A stretch of DNA of 33,820 nucleotides from Microbacterium sp. T32 (GTDB lineage Bacteria > Actinomycetota > Actinomycetes > Actinomycetales > Microbacteriaceae): positions 1 through 33,820 of the forward strand of contig NZ_LQQP01000018.1 of the NCBI RefSeq assembly GCF_001619615.1. The letters are read 5' to 3'. The notes under the pieces are model-generated. The model did no database searches and was not told where the DNA came from. It saw nothing but the letters and a program-made list of their open reading frames with translations. Within the stretch, counting starts at the first letter, position 1. Every line of letters begins with the position of its first letter. Both the position numbers and the translations under genes were made by a program. Of the stretch, positions 17,401 through 23,315 are shown one piece after another.

Positions 17401-17776
17401 TTCGGGCTATCACGATGGAAACGGCGTCTACAAACTCGGCGCCCGCTACTACGACACCAGCCTCGGTCGGTTCACCCAGATGGACCCCAGTGGGCAGGAG
17501 AAGAACGCGTACTCCTATGCCGCGAGTAATCCCTGCAACTTCTCCGATCCCACGGGGTACCTATATGAAGACGGCTGGAATTGGGGCCAAAGCACGCTTG
17601 TGGCAGCTGCAACCGGCGTGGCCAGTGCGGGAGTCGGGTGCCTCTCCGGAGCCGTCGCGGGTGCGACCGCGGCCGGAGCCGGTGCTGCACCCGGGTGCGC
17701 AATTGGGGCAATGACGGGCTTCATCTCGGGTGTGGTCACCGGCTTCGTGGGTGACGCCGTCACCCAGGCGTTCTAG
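14480..17776 (+). CDS. Secreted RHS/YD-repeat protein with hydrophobic Gly/Ala-rich tip
   Basis: 1098 residues. A signal peptide with the site near AMPAQA-AAAQ (residue ~30) sends it out of the cell. A DUF6531-like region follows (RVNVANGNMFFAATDVSLSG, QLDRYYNSL). Then at least 13 YD repeats run from about residue 370 to 860 (e.g. ATYTYDSMGRVTTTSD, QYQYDAAGNLTKQSD, YSYDKAGNVLTFTDAAG). The RHS core motif comes near the end (LGARYYDTSLGRFTQMDPSG, with DPSG at 1002-1005, then SDPTG ending at 1026). The last 72 residues (1027-1098) are a Gly/Ala-rich hydrophobic stretch with two cysteines (VGCLSGAV, APGCAIGA), reminiscent of pore-forming or bacteriocin peptides. RHS cages usually release a variable C-terminal toxin; that this tip is toxic is inference. 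It has lower GC, different codon use, and no GGATGCC heptamers, which suggests transfer. Confidence 0.93.
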   Translation: MAARRRLSLVSLAGLALVVPLAVAMPAQAAAAQSVSQDPPDEEWVASEKQREHVPSEQVSEDPWTPPDIGGAETAPQMRAQAAAPIVNAPGPGVLPFYTFQDFQVSDRAVIRVNVANGNMFFAATDVSLSGPGQALQLDRYYNSLTGSQTTEGAFALGWGSSLAPFDVGLYLSTAGSAVVYLPGGASATFVKSGTAWSGPAGLNATLSEDPASTVGRYVLTYNRTGERLSFDTSGTLRGHTDRNGVGMRIDAGSRILEAATHTASGRNVQFTYGFGSLIERATDSSGRTLDYGHTENGYLASSPDGMAYGYQGYGLLNSLSLGGVTHQIAYDNSKRATSVTVKKSGEPDRVTRFAYNSGATVVTDPEGRTATYTYDSMGRVTTTSDGLNRSRSQQWTANSDIGQSTDAIGTGTTTYTYDTSGNRTGTKLPTGAASSALFATGVNCSAPNTGTAFQPKCSTDDAGNKKQYQYDAAGNLTKQSDTSTSTPVTEFEKTYGGCGAAAGQVCTTKDGNGNVTSYSYNARGDLTKVTPPSPQGTTSYTYDSAGRVQTVTDGNGDVTKYQYDKFDRVLTTTYDDGSTVRSSYNASGTERSKTDSAGGSTTYEYNAQNRVTKQTGPSSGLTQTYSYDKAGNVLTFTDAAGTTTYSYDAANQLTRLQEPGGACPTSGKPAANSGCVTFAYDQNGRETVRTTPGAATTTTTRDLSGRPTRITAKTGSGATAVDIGYTYTAPGGSSDRANVQARTSYAEQGLAAGTVTSYTYDSRNRLTRAAEQAGTSLGASWSYRYDRNGNRTQQVRNIAGSPETISYTYDAANRLTSASGQNAAWRTAAAAPAATFTYDAAGNQTYNGLMNITVTYGVRGEATSTNGTKLDYFGPGNTDRISTGSRTFTSGALGLNSSANGSSTQSYTRTSEGASVGFKAQNRWYYVQDHLGSVVGIMSATGSYSGGYSYTPYGEARFTGNTAAVTTNPLRYISGYHDGNGVYKLGARYYDTSLGRFTQMDPSGQEKNAYSYAASNPCNFSDPTGYLYEDGWNWGQSTLVAAATGVASAGVGCLSGAVAGATAAGAGAAPGCAIGAMTGFISGVVTGFVGDAVTQAF

Positions 17777-17787
17777 GAGCAACTGAG

Positions 17788-17991
17788 ATGGCAAACACTC
17801 CCGGCCGGTCCGTGCTGTGGAAGTTCTGGATCGTAGGCGGCTTTCTGACGGCAGCCGTTGGCTTTCTGGTCCTGGCGCTATTCCTTCTCGATGCTGGGCG
17901 CCAGGTCGTTCCGGGGGTGCTGGGAGCATTATTCGTCGTGATTGGCCTCATCGCGGCTATCATCGGCTGGACGAAGTCAATGTCACGCTGA
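17788..17991 (+). CDS. 67-aa two-helix membrane protein, candidate immunity protein
   Basis: Starts 11 bases after the RHS stop with TAGGAGCAACTGAG before the ATG; the Shine-Dalgarno sequence overlaps the RHS stop, so the two are one transcription unit. Two hydrophobic helices are predicted at about residues 10-33 (FWIVGGFLTAAVGFLVLALF) and 40-61 (VVPGVLGALFVVIGLIAAII), with positive ends (MANTPGRSVLWK, WTKSMSR). No family was recognised. Small membrane proteins directly behind toxin-tipped proteins are commonly immunity proteins, and a membrane partner would suit a membrane-active tip. This is inference from position and topology. Confidence 0.75.
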   Translation: MANTPGRSVLWKFWIVGGFLTAAVGFLVLALFLLDAGRQVVPGVLGALFVVIGLIAAIIGWTKSMSR

Positions 17992-18043
17992 GAGGTTCAC
18001 TCTCGACGCCGACGGCGAAGTTCCCGCGATTTCCTGAGTCGTT

Positions 18044-18457
18044 TTGACTGGCTACGTCGAGTTGCTCTTCGGCCCTGGCCTGATCGTCGTCGGCGGCGGG
18101 CTGGCCGTGCTGTGGGTGGCGCTGATCGTCGTGCTCGTCGTTCAGCATCGCCGTCGCGGGCGTGAGCTGGACTGGCGCGAGACCCTGCGGCTGATCCCCG
18201 ATGTCGTCCGGCTCGTCGGTCGGTTGGCCGCCGACCCGTCGGTGGCGACGGGCACACGCATCTGGCTCGGCGCGCTCCTCGTCTACCTGCTGCTGCCGGT
18301 CGACCGGGTGCCAGATTTCCTTCCAGTGTTCGGCGTGCTCGACGATGCTCTGACCGCCGCGCTCGTGCTGCGCCAAAGGATCCGGCAGGCCGGTCGTGAT
18401 GCCGTCGCCCGCTACTGGCCCGGCACGACCGCGGGGCTGAAGGGAATGTTGCGTTGA
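18044..18457 (+). CDS. DUF1232 membrane protein, copy B, fused to a ppgK fragment
   Basis: 137 residues from a TTG. Residues 4-19 (YVELLFGPGLIVVGGG) match PpgK residues 199-214 (YVEFLFSPDLIVVGGG), and the DNA 18052-18101 matches 13621-13670 at 45 of 50 bases. From residue 20 the protein follows copy A (LWVALIVVLVVQHRRRGREL, then DWRETLRLIPDVVRLVGRLA and LLVYLLLPVDRVPDFLPVFG). The C-terminus is shorter than copy A: after GMLKGM-like DNA one G is missing (copy A ATGTTGGCG, copy B ATGTTGCG), which brings in an early stop. Restoring the base gives ALIGLGGDECGR then a stop. It may still make a protein, since the membrane core is intact. Confidence 0.75.
   Translation: MTGYVELLFGPGLIVVGGGLAVLWVALIVVLVVQHRRRGRELDWRETLRLIPDVVRLVGRLAADPSVATGTRIWLGALLVYLLLPVDRVPDFLPVFGVLDDALTAALVLRQRIRQAGRDAVARYWPGTTAGLKGMLR
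18052..18101 (+). repeat. Fragment duplicated from ppgK (13621-13670)
   Basis: Fifty bases with five mismatches to the ppgK 3' region, in the same reading frame. Similarity stops abruptly at 18051 on the left; on the right it switches to DUF1232 copy A sequence (from about 13866). The intervening ppgK end, including its stop, is absent (about 195 bases). Confidence 0.85.
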
Positions 18458-18578
18458 TCGGCCTCGGAGGGGACGAGTGCGGGCGCTGAGGAGAGGACTT
18501 CGCCAGGATGGGTGCCGCGCGGGGACCCTCTGCCCTAATGTCAGCACTGATCGTGTGCACGACACAGAGGGGGAAATC

Positions 18579-18818
18579 GTGAGCAATGACTACAGCGGAG
18601 TCGCCGCAGGACTCGGATTCGGCGTGCTGCTGGTCGGGATCATCGTCTACGTCGGGATCCTGGCGCTCGCTATCTGGATCGGATACCTCATCATGCGGAC
18701 GGCCGTGAAGAACGGCATCCTCCGCGCCGATGAGGAGCGCGCCCGGCGCGGCTACGGAGGGCGCGGGATGCTGCCGCCCGAGCCGCCGACGGGCTACGGT
18801 CCCGGCCCCGGAGTGTGA
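18579..18818 (+). CDS. Small single-pass membrane protein
   Basis: 79 residues from the GTG at 18579, with AGAGGGGGA 5-13 bases upstream. A membrane helix spans about residues 9-38 (GVLLVGIIVYVGILALAIWI and on), then a short charged stretch (KNGILRADEERARRG) and a Gly/Pro-rich tail (MLPPEPPTGYGPGPGV). The layout resembles small phage-holin-like or scaffold membrane proteins, but no family was recognised. Confidence 0.7.
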   Translation: MSNDYSGVAAGLGFGVLLVGIIVYVGILALAIWIGYLIMRTAVKNGILRADEERARRGYGGRGMLPPEPPTGYGPGPGV

Positions 18819-18981
18819 AAGGCACTCTCCGAGTAGCTGCCGCCGGGGTGGCTCTTGCATCGTTCCACCTGAAACGGTCATCACGAAGGCCGCTGCCTGG
18901 GGCCTCGCCGCTGTCATCGCCGGAACGTATTTCGGGTTCCTCGCGGCGACGGCGAACGCGATCGTGAGTTGTCAGGAGTAG
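18815..18981 (+). pseudogene. Possible frameshifted small membrane/secreted ORF
   Basis: A GTG overlapping the previous stop (GTGA at 18815) opens a signal-like MKGTLRVAAAGVALASFHL. The hydrophobic continuation (AAAWGLAAVIAGTYFGFLAA and on to TANAIVSCQE, stop 18979-18981) is in a different frame that has no start codon of its own. One small indel near 18860-18890 would join them. It could also be two chance frames. Confidence 0.25.
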
Positions 18982-18983
18982 GG

Positions 18984-19160
18984 ATGCGTCGACTTCTCGT
19001 GTGGGTCCTGATCGTCAGCGCGGTGCTCTTCACCGGCGCCGTTGTGGTGGCGGCGCTCTCGGGCGCGGCGACCACGCCCCTTGCGATACTGGGGGCGGTG
19101 TCGATCGGCGGACTCGTCCTGGTCATGCTTCTCGTGCGCCCGAGAAGGCGAGACGAATAG
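18984..19160 (+). CDS. 58-aa membrane protein
   Basis: Starts at the ATG at 18984 with CAGGAGTAGGG just before it. Two hydrophobic helices (VWVLIVSAVLFTGAVVVAAL and PLAILGAVSIGGLVLVMLLV) end in a basic tail RPRRRDE. No family was recognised. It ends about 15 bases from the 3' end of convergent rnpB. Confidence 0.65.
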   Translation: MRRLLVWVLIVSAVLFTGAVVVAALSGAATTPLAILGAVSIGGLVLVMLLVRPRRRDE

Positions 19161-19174
19161 TGGCCAGGGCTTGA

Positions 19175-19550
19175 GGCGCGAATGGGCCGGCCTGTACGCC
19201 GGGTTCTGTCCGGGGGCGTGAGCCCCGTGGACGGTCATCTCTCTCGGCGACACGTTGCCGTGCCGCTCCAGCGGCCTACCCGGGGACTCGGCGAGCCGCG
19301 TCGTCATCCCCTGTCTGGCCTTGCTCCGGACGAGGTTTACCTCGCGGGTCGTGTCACCACGACCCCGGTGGTCTCTTACACCACCCTTTCACCCTTACCC
19401 GCGCCGTGAAGCGCGGGCGGTCTGCTCTCTGTGGCACTGTCTCGCGGATTGCTCCGGGTGGGTGTTACCCACCGTCCTGCCCTGTGGAGCCCGGACGTTC
19501 CTCGGCACGGGCGAACCCGTGACGCGACCGTCCAGCCGACCCATTCGCAC
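19175..19550 (-). ncRNA. rnpB: RNase P RNA, bacterial type A
   Basis: Catalytic RNA that cuts 5' leaders from tRNA precursors. Read on the minus strand, the 5' arm GCGAATGGGTCGGC (19548-19535) pairs with the 3' arm GCCGGCCCATTCGC (19191-19178) as helix P1. The conserved 5' core GAGGAACGTCCGGGCTCC follows P1. The universal AGGTAAACC is near 19333-19341, and the conserved 3' core ACAGAACCCGGCGTACAGG lies just before P1 closes. The size of about 371 bases from P1 to P1 fits. It lies 22 bases after the polymerase-like gene on the same strand but has its own -10. Exact ends are uncertain by a few bases. Confidence 0.95.
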
Positions 19551-19555
19551 CGTCG

Positions 19556-19561
19556 AGTCTA
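19556..19561 (-). promoter_or_regulatory. -10 element TAGACT of rnpB
   Basis: On the minus strand TAGACT (19561-19556) lies 7 bases before the P1 helix of rnpB, the right distance for the RNA 5' end. The -35 would fall inside the end of the polymerase-like gene and is not obvious. Confidence 0.5.
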
Positions 19562-19571
19562 CGCGGGAGGT

Positions 19572-21284
19572 TCAGCCCTTCTCGGCCGTCTCACCGATCC
19601 GCAGGTCGAGGGGGAAGTCGATCGGGAACGTCCCGAACAGCAGCCGACCCGCCGATGCCGCAGACTCCCGCACCGCATCGGCGACGGCATCGGCGTGCTC
19701 GACGGGGGTGTGCACGACGATCTCGTCGTGCAGGAAGAACGCCAGGTGCGGCACCCGTGCGAACGCGGGGCCGGACGCGGGCGCGGAGCGGGTGGCATCC
19801 ACGGGGTCGAGGGCGGACAGGCGGGTGCGCAGGTCGGCGAGCCACGCGAGGGCCCACTCGGCGGCGGTGCCCTGCACGACGAAGTTGCGGGTGAAGCGGC
19901 CGCGATCGCGGGCGGCGCGGCGGGCGCGGGTCTCGTCGACTCCGGATGCCTCGGCGTCGCTGGCCCGCGATTGCACGGCGCGCCACAGCTCGCCGGCGGG
20001 CGGTGAGGTGCGGCCGAGCCACGTCTGCACCCGTCCGCCCTCCTCGCCGACGCGCGCGGCATCGTCGACGAGCGCCATCGCCCGCGGGAACGTGCGTCGC
20101 AGCCGCGGAACCAAACGCCCGCTCTCGCCGCTCGTCGCGCCGTACATGGCCCCGAGCATCGCGACCTTGGCCTGGGCGCGGGTGCCGACGGCTCCGGCAT
20201 CCACGATTCCGGCGTAGAGATCGCGGCCGGACGCCGCCTCCGCCAAGGCCGTGTCGCGGGCCATCGCGGCGAGCACGCGCGGCTCGAGCTGCGCGACGTC
20301 GGCGGTCACCAGGGTCCAGCCGGGGTCGGCGCGGACGGCGGTGCGCAGCTGCCGCGGAATCTGGAGTGCTCCCCCGCCCGACGACGCCCAGCGTCCGGTG
20401 ACGACGCCGGCGGGGACATAGACCGGGCGGAAGCGGGAGTCGTGGATCCACTCCGCCATCCACGCCCAGCCGTTCGCGGTGTAGAGCCGCATGAGCTTCT
20501 TGTACGCGATGAGCGGGGCGACGGCGGGGTGGTCGTGCTCGGCGAGCTCCCACCGGTTCGTCGACTCGACGAAGAGTCCCGCGCGGTGGAGCGCGCGCAG
20601 CAGACGCGGCTGCGAGTCGAGCGACACGGATGGGTCCCCGAGCGCATCACGCACCGCGGTCGCGGCCCGCTCGACCCGCGTCGGCAGTCCGCCCGCGACG
20701 CGGGTGCCGAGCTGTTCCTCGAGCAGTCGCTCGTGCGTCTCGACGCTCCACGGGAGTCCCGCGGCGTGCAGTTCCGCGGCGATCAGGGCTCCGGCCGACT
20801 CGGCCGCGGCGAGCAGGCGCAGCGCCCCGGGCGTGCGGGCCGACGCGATCGCGGCGCGCTGCCGGCGGTACTCGGCGGCTGCGGCCTCGACGTCGTCGGG
20901 CGGGCCGGTGCTCGCGGCGCCGAGGGAGAAGAGCGTGTCGGTGTCGTCGGACGCCGAGGCCGTGGCATCCCATTCCGGGTGACCGCGCAGATCGTGATCG
21001 TCGACGACGGCTTCGGCATCGCGGAGGAACGCGTGCACGAGCCGCAGGTCCCACGCGCGCGCGACCCGGACCCCGGATGCCAGCACCGAGGCGTACCAGG
21101 AGGGCGTGTCGCTCCACACCCACCGCAGGTCTCCCCCGGCTTCGCGCTCGCGGATCGCGGCGGGCAGGTCATCGCGCGCGACGGTGACGGTGCGGACGAC
21201 GGAGCCTTCGGCATCCAGGTCGCTCAGGGCGATGGTTCCGGATGCCGTGCGCCCGACGACGACCTCAGTCGACGAGGACGCCAG
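19572..21284 (-). CDS. Family A DNA polymerase-like protein (3'-5' exonuclease/polymerase type)
   Basis: A PolA-like protein lacking the 5'-nuclease domain, of the kind annotated in actinobacteria as bifunctional 3'-5' exonuclease/DNA polymerase. Polymerase motifs: A TADVAQLEPRVLAAM (usual DYSQIELR), B RAQAKVAMLGAMYG, and C FFLHDEIVVH with the catalytic Asp. An upstream fingers-like segment is NRWELAEHDHPAVAPLIAYK. The exonuclease domain is small and its carboxylates are not obvious. The end is clear but the start is not. The frame is open back to the stop at 21293, with no ATG/GTG/TTG before the GTG at 21119, which would cut into the exonuclease domain (515 residues). A CTG at 21284, behind GGTGA, gives 570 residues and the usual length. 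A frameshift after the GTGA overlap with the upstream gene is the other explanation. Confidence 0.82.
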   Translation of the reverse strand: MASSSTEVVVGRTASGTIALSDLDAEGSVVRTVTVARDDLPAAIREREAGGDLRWVWSDTPSWYASVLASGVRVARAWDLRLVHAFLRDAEAVVDDHDLRGHPEWDATASASDDTDTLFSLGAASTGPPDDVEAAAAEYRRQRAAIASARTPGALRLLAAAESAGALIAAELHAAGLPWSVETHERLLEEQLGTRVAGGLPTRVERAATAVRDALGDPSVSLDSQPRLLRALHRAGLFVESTNRWELAEHDHPAVAPLIAYKKLMRLYTANGWAWMAEWIHDSRFRPVYVPAGVVTGRWASSGGGALQIPRQLRTAVRADPGWTLVTADVAQLEPRVLAAMARDTALAEAASGRDLYAGIVDAGAVGTRAQAKVAMLGAMYGATSGESGRLVPRLRRTFPRAMALVDDAARVGEEGGRVQTWLGRTSPPAGELWRAVQSRASDAEASGVDETRARRAARDRGRFTRNFVVQGTAAEWALAWLADLRTRLSALDPVDATRSAPASGPAFARVPHLAFFLHDEIVVHTPVEHADAVADAVRESAASAGRLLFGTFPIDFPLDLRIGETAEKG

Positions 21285-21290
21285 GGCGGG

Positions 21291-22028
21291 TCACCGCGAT
21301 TCTTCGGTGCGGACGAGGATCGCGCCGCACTCGGGGCAGAACACGACCTCGTCGGTCTGGGCGCGGCGGACCTCGGCCAGGTCGCTCGGCGGGAGGACCA
21401 TGCGGCACGCCTCGCACGCGCCGGCGCGCAGGAGCCCGGCGCCGTTGCCACGGGCGGCCAGACGCTCGTACAGGGCGAGGAGGTCGGACGGCACGCCACC
21501 CGCCACGGCTTCGCGGTCGCGACGGGCGGCTTCGAGCCGGTCGGTGGCTTCGGCGACGACCCGCTTCGCCTCGGCGCTGAGCTCGGCGCCCTGCGCGTTG
21601 GTCTCGGCGATGATCGCCTCCTGCTCGGCGACGGCCGCGTCGGCCGCCTCGAGCTGCTCCATCAGGGCGATCTCGGCGTCTTCGAGGTCGCTCTTGCGGC
21701 GCGCGAGCGAGGCGAGCTCGGCCTCGAAGCCCTGCGCCTGCTTGGCGTTGGTGGCGGCGGCGAGCCGCTCGGCATCGCGCTTCACGCGCGCGTCGACGAC
21801 CGCGACGTCGGACTCGACGCGGGCCAGCTCGGCCTTGAGGTCGTCGCGCACGTTCGCGCGGTTGCCCAGCTCTTGAGTAAGCGACGACCGCTGCGCGATG
21901 AGCTCGCGCACCTTCGCGGCCTGCGGCGGGTTGCCCTTGACGTGCTCGTCGCGGCGGATGCGGGCGTCGAGGTCGGCGAGATCGAGCAGTTTGCGCTGGT
22001 CGGCGGGGTCGGCGTTCACGGAGTCCAC
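21291..22028 (-). CDS. C4 zinc-ribbon protein with long coiled coil
   Basis: 245 residues from the GTG at 22028 (GGGG 4-5 bases upstream); an in-frame GTG at 22016 (VNADP) is an alternative. Residues about 35-165 form a heptad-rich, charged coiled coil (RSSLTQELGNRANVRDDLKA, ARRKSDLEDAEIALMEQLEA). A C-terminal zinc ribbon has CEACRM and CPECGAIL. This architecture matches the conserved actinobacterial zinc-ribbon protein (Rv2229c type, found near RNase HI and rnpB). It may bind nucleic acid, but the function is not established. The stop is shared closely with the start region of the polymerase-like gene, so the two are likely in one operon. Confidence 0.92.
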   Translation of the reverse strand: MDSVNADPADQRKLLDLADLDARIRRDEHVKGNPPQAAKVRELIAQRSSLTQELGNRANVRDDLKAELARVESDVAVVDARVKRDAERLAAATNAKQAQGFEAELASLARRKSDLEDAEIALMEQLEAADAAVAEQEAIIAETNAQGAELSAEAKRVVAEATDRLEAARRDREAVAGGVPSDLLALYERLAARGNGAGLLRAGACEACRMVLPPSDLAEVRRAQTDEVVFCPECGAILVRTEESR

Positions 22029-22095
22029 GCTACCCCGGGGGTGCGACAGCGGTGTTCCGGATAGCGTGGAGGTTCCCCGTGGAGAGGATGTCGGT

Positions 22096-22419
22096 GTGAA
22101 TCCGCTCGCAGCGCTGATCGGTCTCGTCTTCGTGGCGATGGGGCTTCTCGCCTATACAGGCCGATGGAAGGGCTGGATCCGGTTCCGCCGCGGGTTCGGG
22201 AGCACGATCGGGTTCGCCTGGCTGTGGTTCGGAGCCGCGACCACAACGGCCTCGCTGGCCGTCGCGGTCTCCTCGCTGCGGCCGGTGTTCTTCGTGCTCG
22301 TGGCACTGGCTGCGGCGCTGCTCGCGATCACGGTCGTCGCAATGTTCTGGCTTCCGCGCGCGCTTCTGCCGTCCTGGTACCTCGAGCTGCGCGACGGCTC
22401 CGGCCGCCGACCTCGATAG
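22096..22419 (+). CDS. Three-helix small membrane protein
   Basis: 107 residues from a GTG with GGAGAGGA 7 bases upstream. Hydrophobic segments are LAALIGLVFVAMGLLAY, a central FGSTIGFAWLWFGAATTTASLAV and VFFVLVALAAALLAITVVAM, ending LPSWYLELRDGSGRRPR. No family was recognised; the W- and G-rich pattern resembles small actinobacterial inner membrane proteins. It is divergent from the zinc-ribbon gene. Its stop codon overlaps the -10 of the tRNA gene. Confidence 0.75.
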   Translation: MNPLAALIGLVFVAMGLLAYTGRWKGWIRFRRGFGSTIGFAWLWFGAATTTASLAVAVSSLRPVFFVLVALAAALLAITVVAMFWLPRALLPSWYLELRDGSGRRPR

Positions 22420-22422
22420 ACT
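22417..22422 (+). promoter_or_regulatory. -10 element TAGACT of tRNA-Val
   Basis: TAGACT begins at the TAG stop codon of the preceding gene and ends 11 bases before the mature tRNA, giving a very short 5' leader for RNase P to remove. Confidence 0.5.
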
Positions 22423-22433
22423 CGAGGCATCCA

Positions 22434-22506
22434 GGGCCTTTAGCTCAGCTGGTAGAGCGCCACGTTTACACCGTGGATGTCGTCGGTTCGATCCCGGCAG
22501 GGCCCA
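22434..22506 (+). tRNA. tRNA-Val (anticodon UAC)
   Basis: A 73-base cloverleaf. The acceptor stem is GGGCCTT (22434-22440) with AGGGCCC (22499-22505) and discriminator A. The D arm is GCTC...GAGC, the anticodon stem CCACG/CGTGG, and the loop TTTACAC places TAC at 22467-22469. The T arm is GTCGG-TTCGATC-CCGGC. The 3' CCA is not encoded. Confidence 0.96.
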
Positions 22507-22553
22507 CTCCATACATGCGTGGCCGATGATGGCCTGTCCGGCAGACTCGCGGC

Positions 22554-22871
22554 ATGAGCGACCGCGCAGCCTCTCCTCCCCCGGAGCCTCTCACCTGGCG
22601 GCAGCTGTGCGCCGTGATCGGATGGATCGTGCTGGCCGGTTCCGTCCTCGGCGCCGCGGTCTTCGTCGGCGACACCTTCCGGGCTGGGATCGGTGCGGCG
22701 CTCAACGCGGAAACCGAACCCCCGCCGAACTCGGGTGCGTGGTGGATTCTGCTGGGCGCGGCCGCGTCCTTCGTCCTCGCCATTGTGGGCCGGCGGTGGG
22801 TTCTGCTCACACTGTCCGCGCTGTTGCTTCTCGTTGCTCTCGTCCTCACGCAGGGGCGGGCGGGGGCGTGA
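22554..22871 (+). CDS. Small two- to three-helix membrane protein
   Basis: 105 residues. A short Pro-rich cytosolic start is followed by a helix at LCAVIGWIVLAGSVLGAAVF, a polar loop (NAETEPPPNSG), and two close helices (WWILLGAAASFVLAIVG, WVLLTLSALLLLVALVLT). No family was recognised. CAGACT lies 6 bases before the ATG, a leaderless-type arrangement. Confidence 0.75.
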   Translation: MSDRAASPPPEPLTWRQLCAVIGWIVLAGSVLGAAVFVGDTFRAGIGAALNAETEPPPNSGAWWILLGAAASFVLAIVGRRWVLLTLSALLLLVALVLTQGRAGA

Positions 22872-22950
22872 TCACCCGCGCGCCCGAACGTTCACCCGCG
22901 ATTGCGTTCCGCGGCTTGCGCGTCTGGGGCCGCCTGCCAGGGTGGATGCC

Positions 22951-23208
22951 ATGCCCTCCCTGATCCAGCAACGGTTCGCGATCGACCGCATCCGCGTCCG
23001 CGCCCTCTGGATCATCGCGGGGAGCGCCAGTCTGCTCGCGATGAACGGCGTGCTGGCTCTCAGTGGGTCGTTCAGCCTGTTCTCAGCGTTCTCACTCGTG
23101 GTCTGGACCACTGGCGTGGCGTCCGGCATCGCGGAGTTGCTTCGCTTCCGGCGAGCGATCCGCGAGTTCGAAGCGGAGCACGGGCCGGGCTCCGGGCGAC
23201 AGGACTAA
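22951..23208 (+). CDS. Small two-helix membrane protein
   Basis: 85 residues from the ATG at 22951. Two helices (LWIIAGSASLLAMNGVLAL, FSAFSLVVWTTGVASGIAEL) are flanked by basic residues (RFAIDRIRVR, RFRRAIREFEAEHG). No family was recognised. CAGGGT lies 7 bases before the ATG, with GGATGCC filling the interval. Confidence 0.7.
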   Translation: MPSLIQQRFAIDRIRVRALWIIAGSASLLAMNGVLALSGSFSLFSAFSLVVWTTGVASGIAELLRFRRAIREFEAEHGPGSGRQD

Positions 23209-23219
23209 GGAAGGACCAG

Positions 23220-23241
23220 CGGACCCGTGCTCCTGGGTCCG
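23220..23241. terminator. Weak hairpin between convergent small genes
   Basis: A 7-bp stem CGGACCC / GGGTCCG around an 8-base loop lies 11 bases after the stop at 23208. There is no T run. It may end the upstream gene. Confidence 0.35.
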
Positions 23242-23315
23242 ATTGCGGGACTCTCCGGAGCGCGCCGGCACTACGCGGCAACGGCCGCACCCACGCGCCA
23301 GGCCCCACTCGAACC

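Noticed and set aside
13538..18713. RHS island as a transposon or integrative element.
   Set aside because: No transposase, integrase, terminal inverted repeats or tRNA attachment site was seen; the only flanking repeats are the two DUF1232 genes, explained by duplication.
22434..22506. tRNA-Val as an attachment site for an integrated element.
   Set aside because: No second copy of the tRNA 3' end and no integrase lie nearby; neighbours are ordinary small genes.
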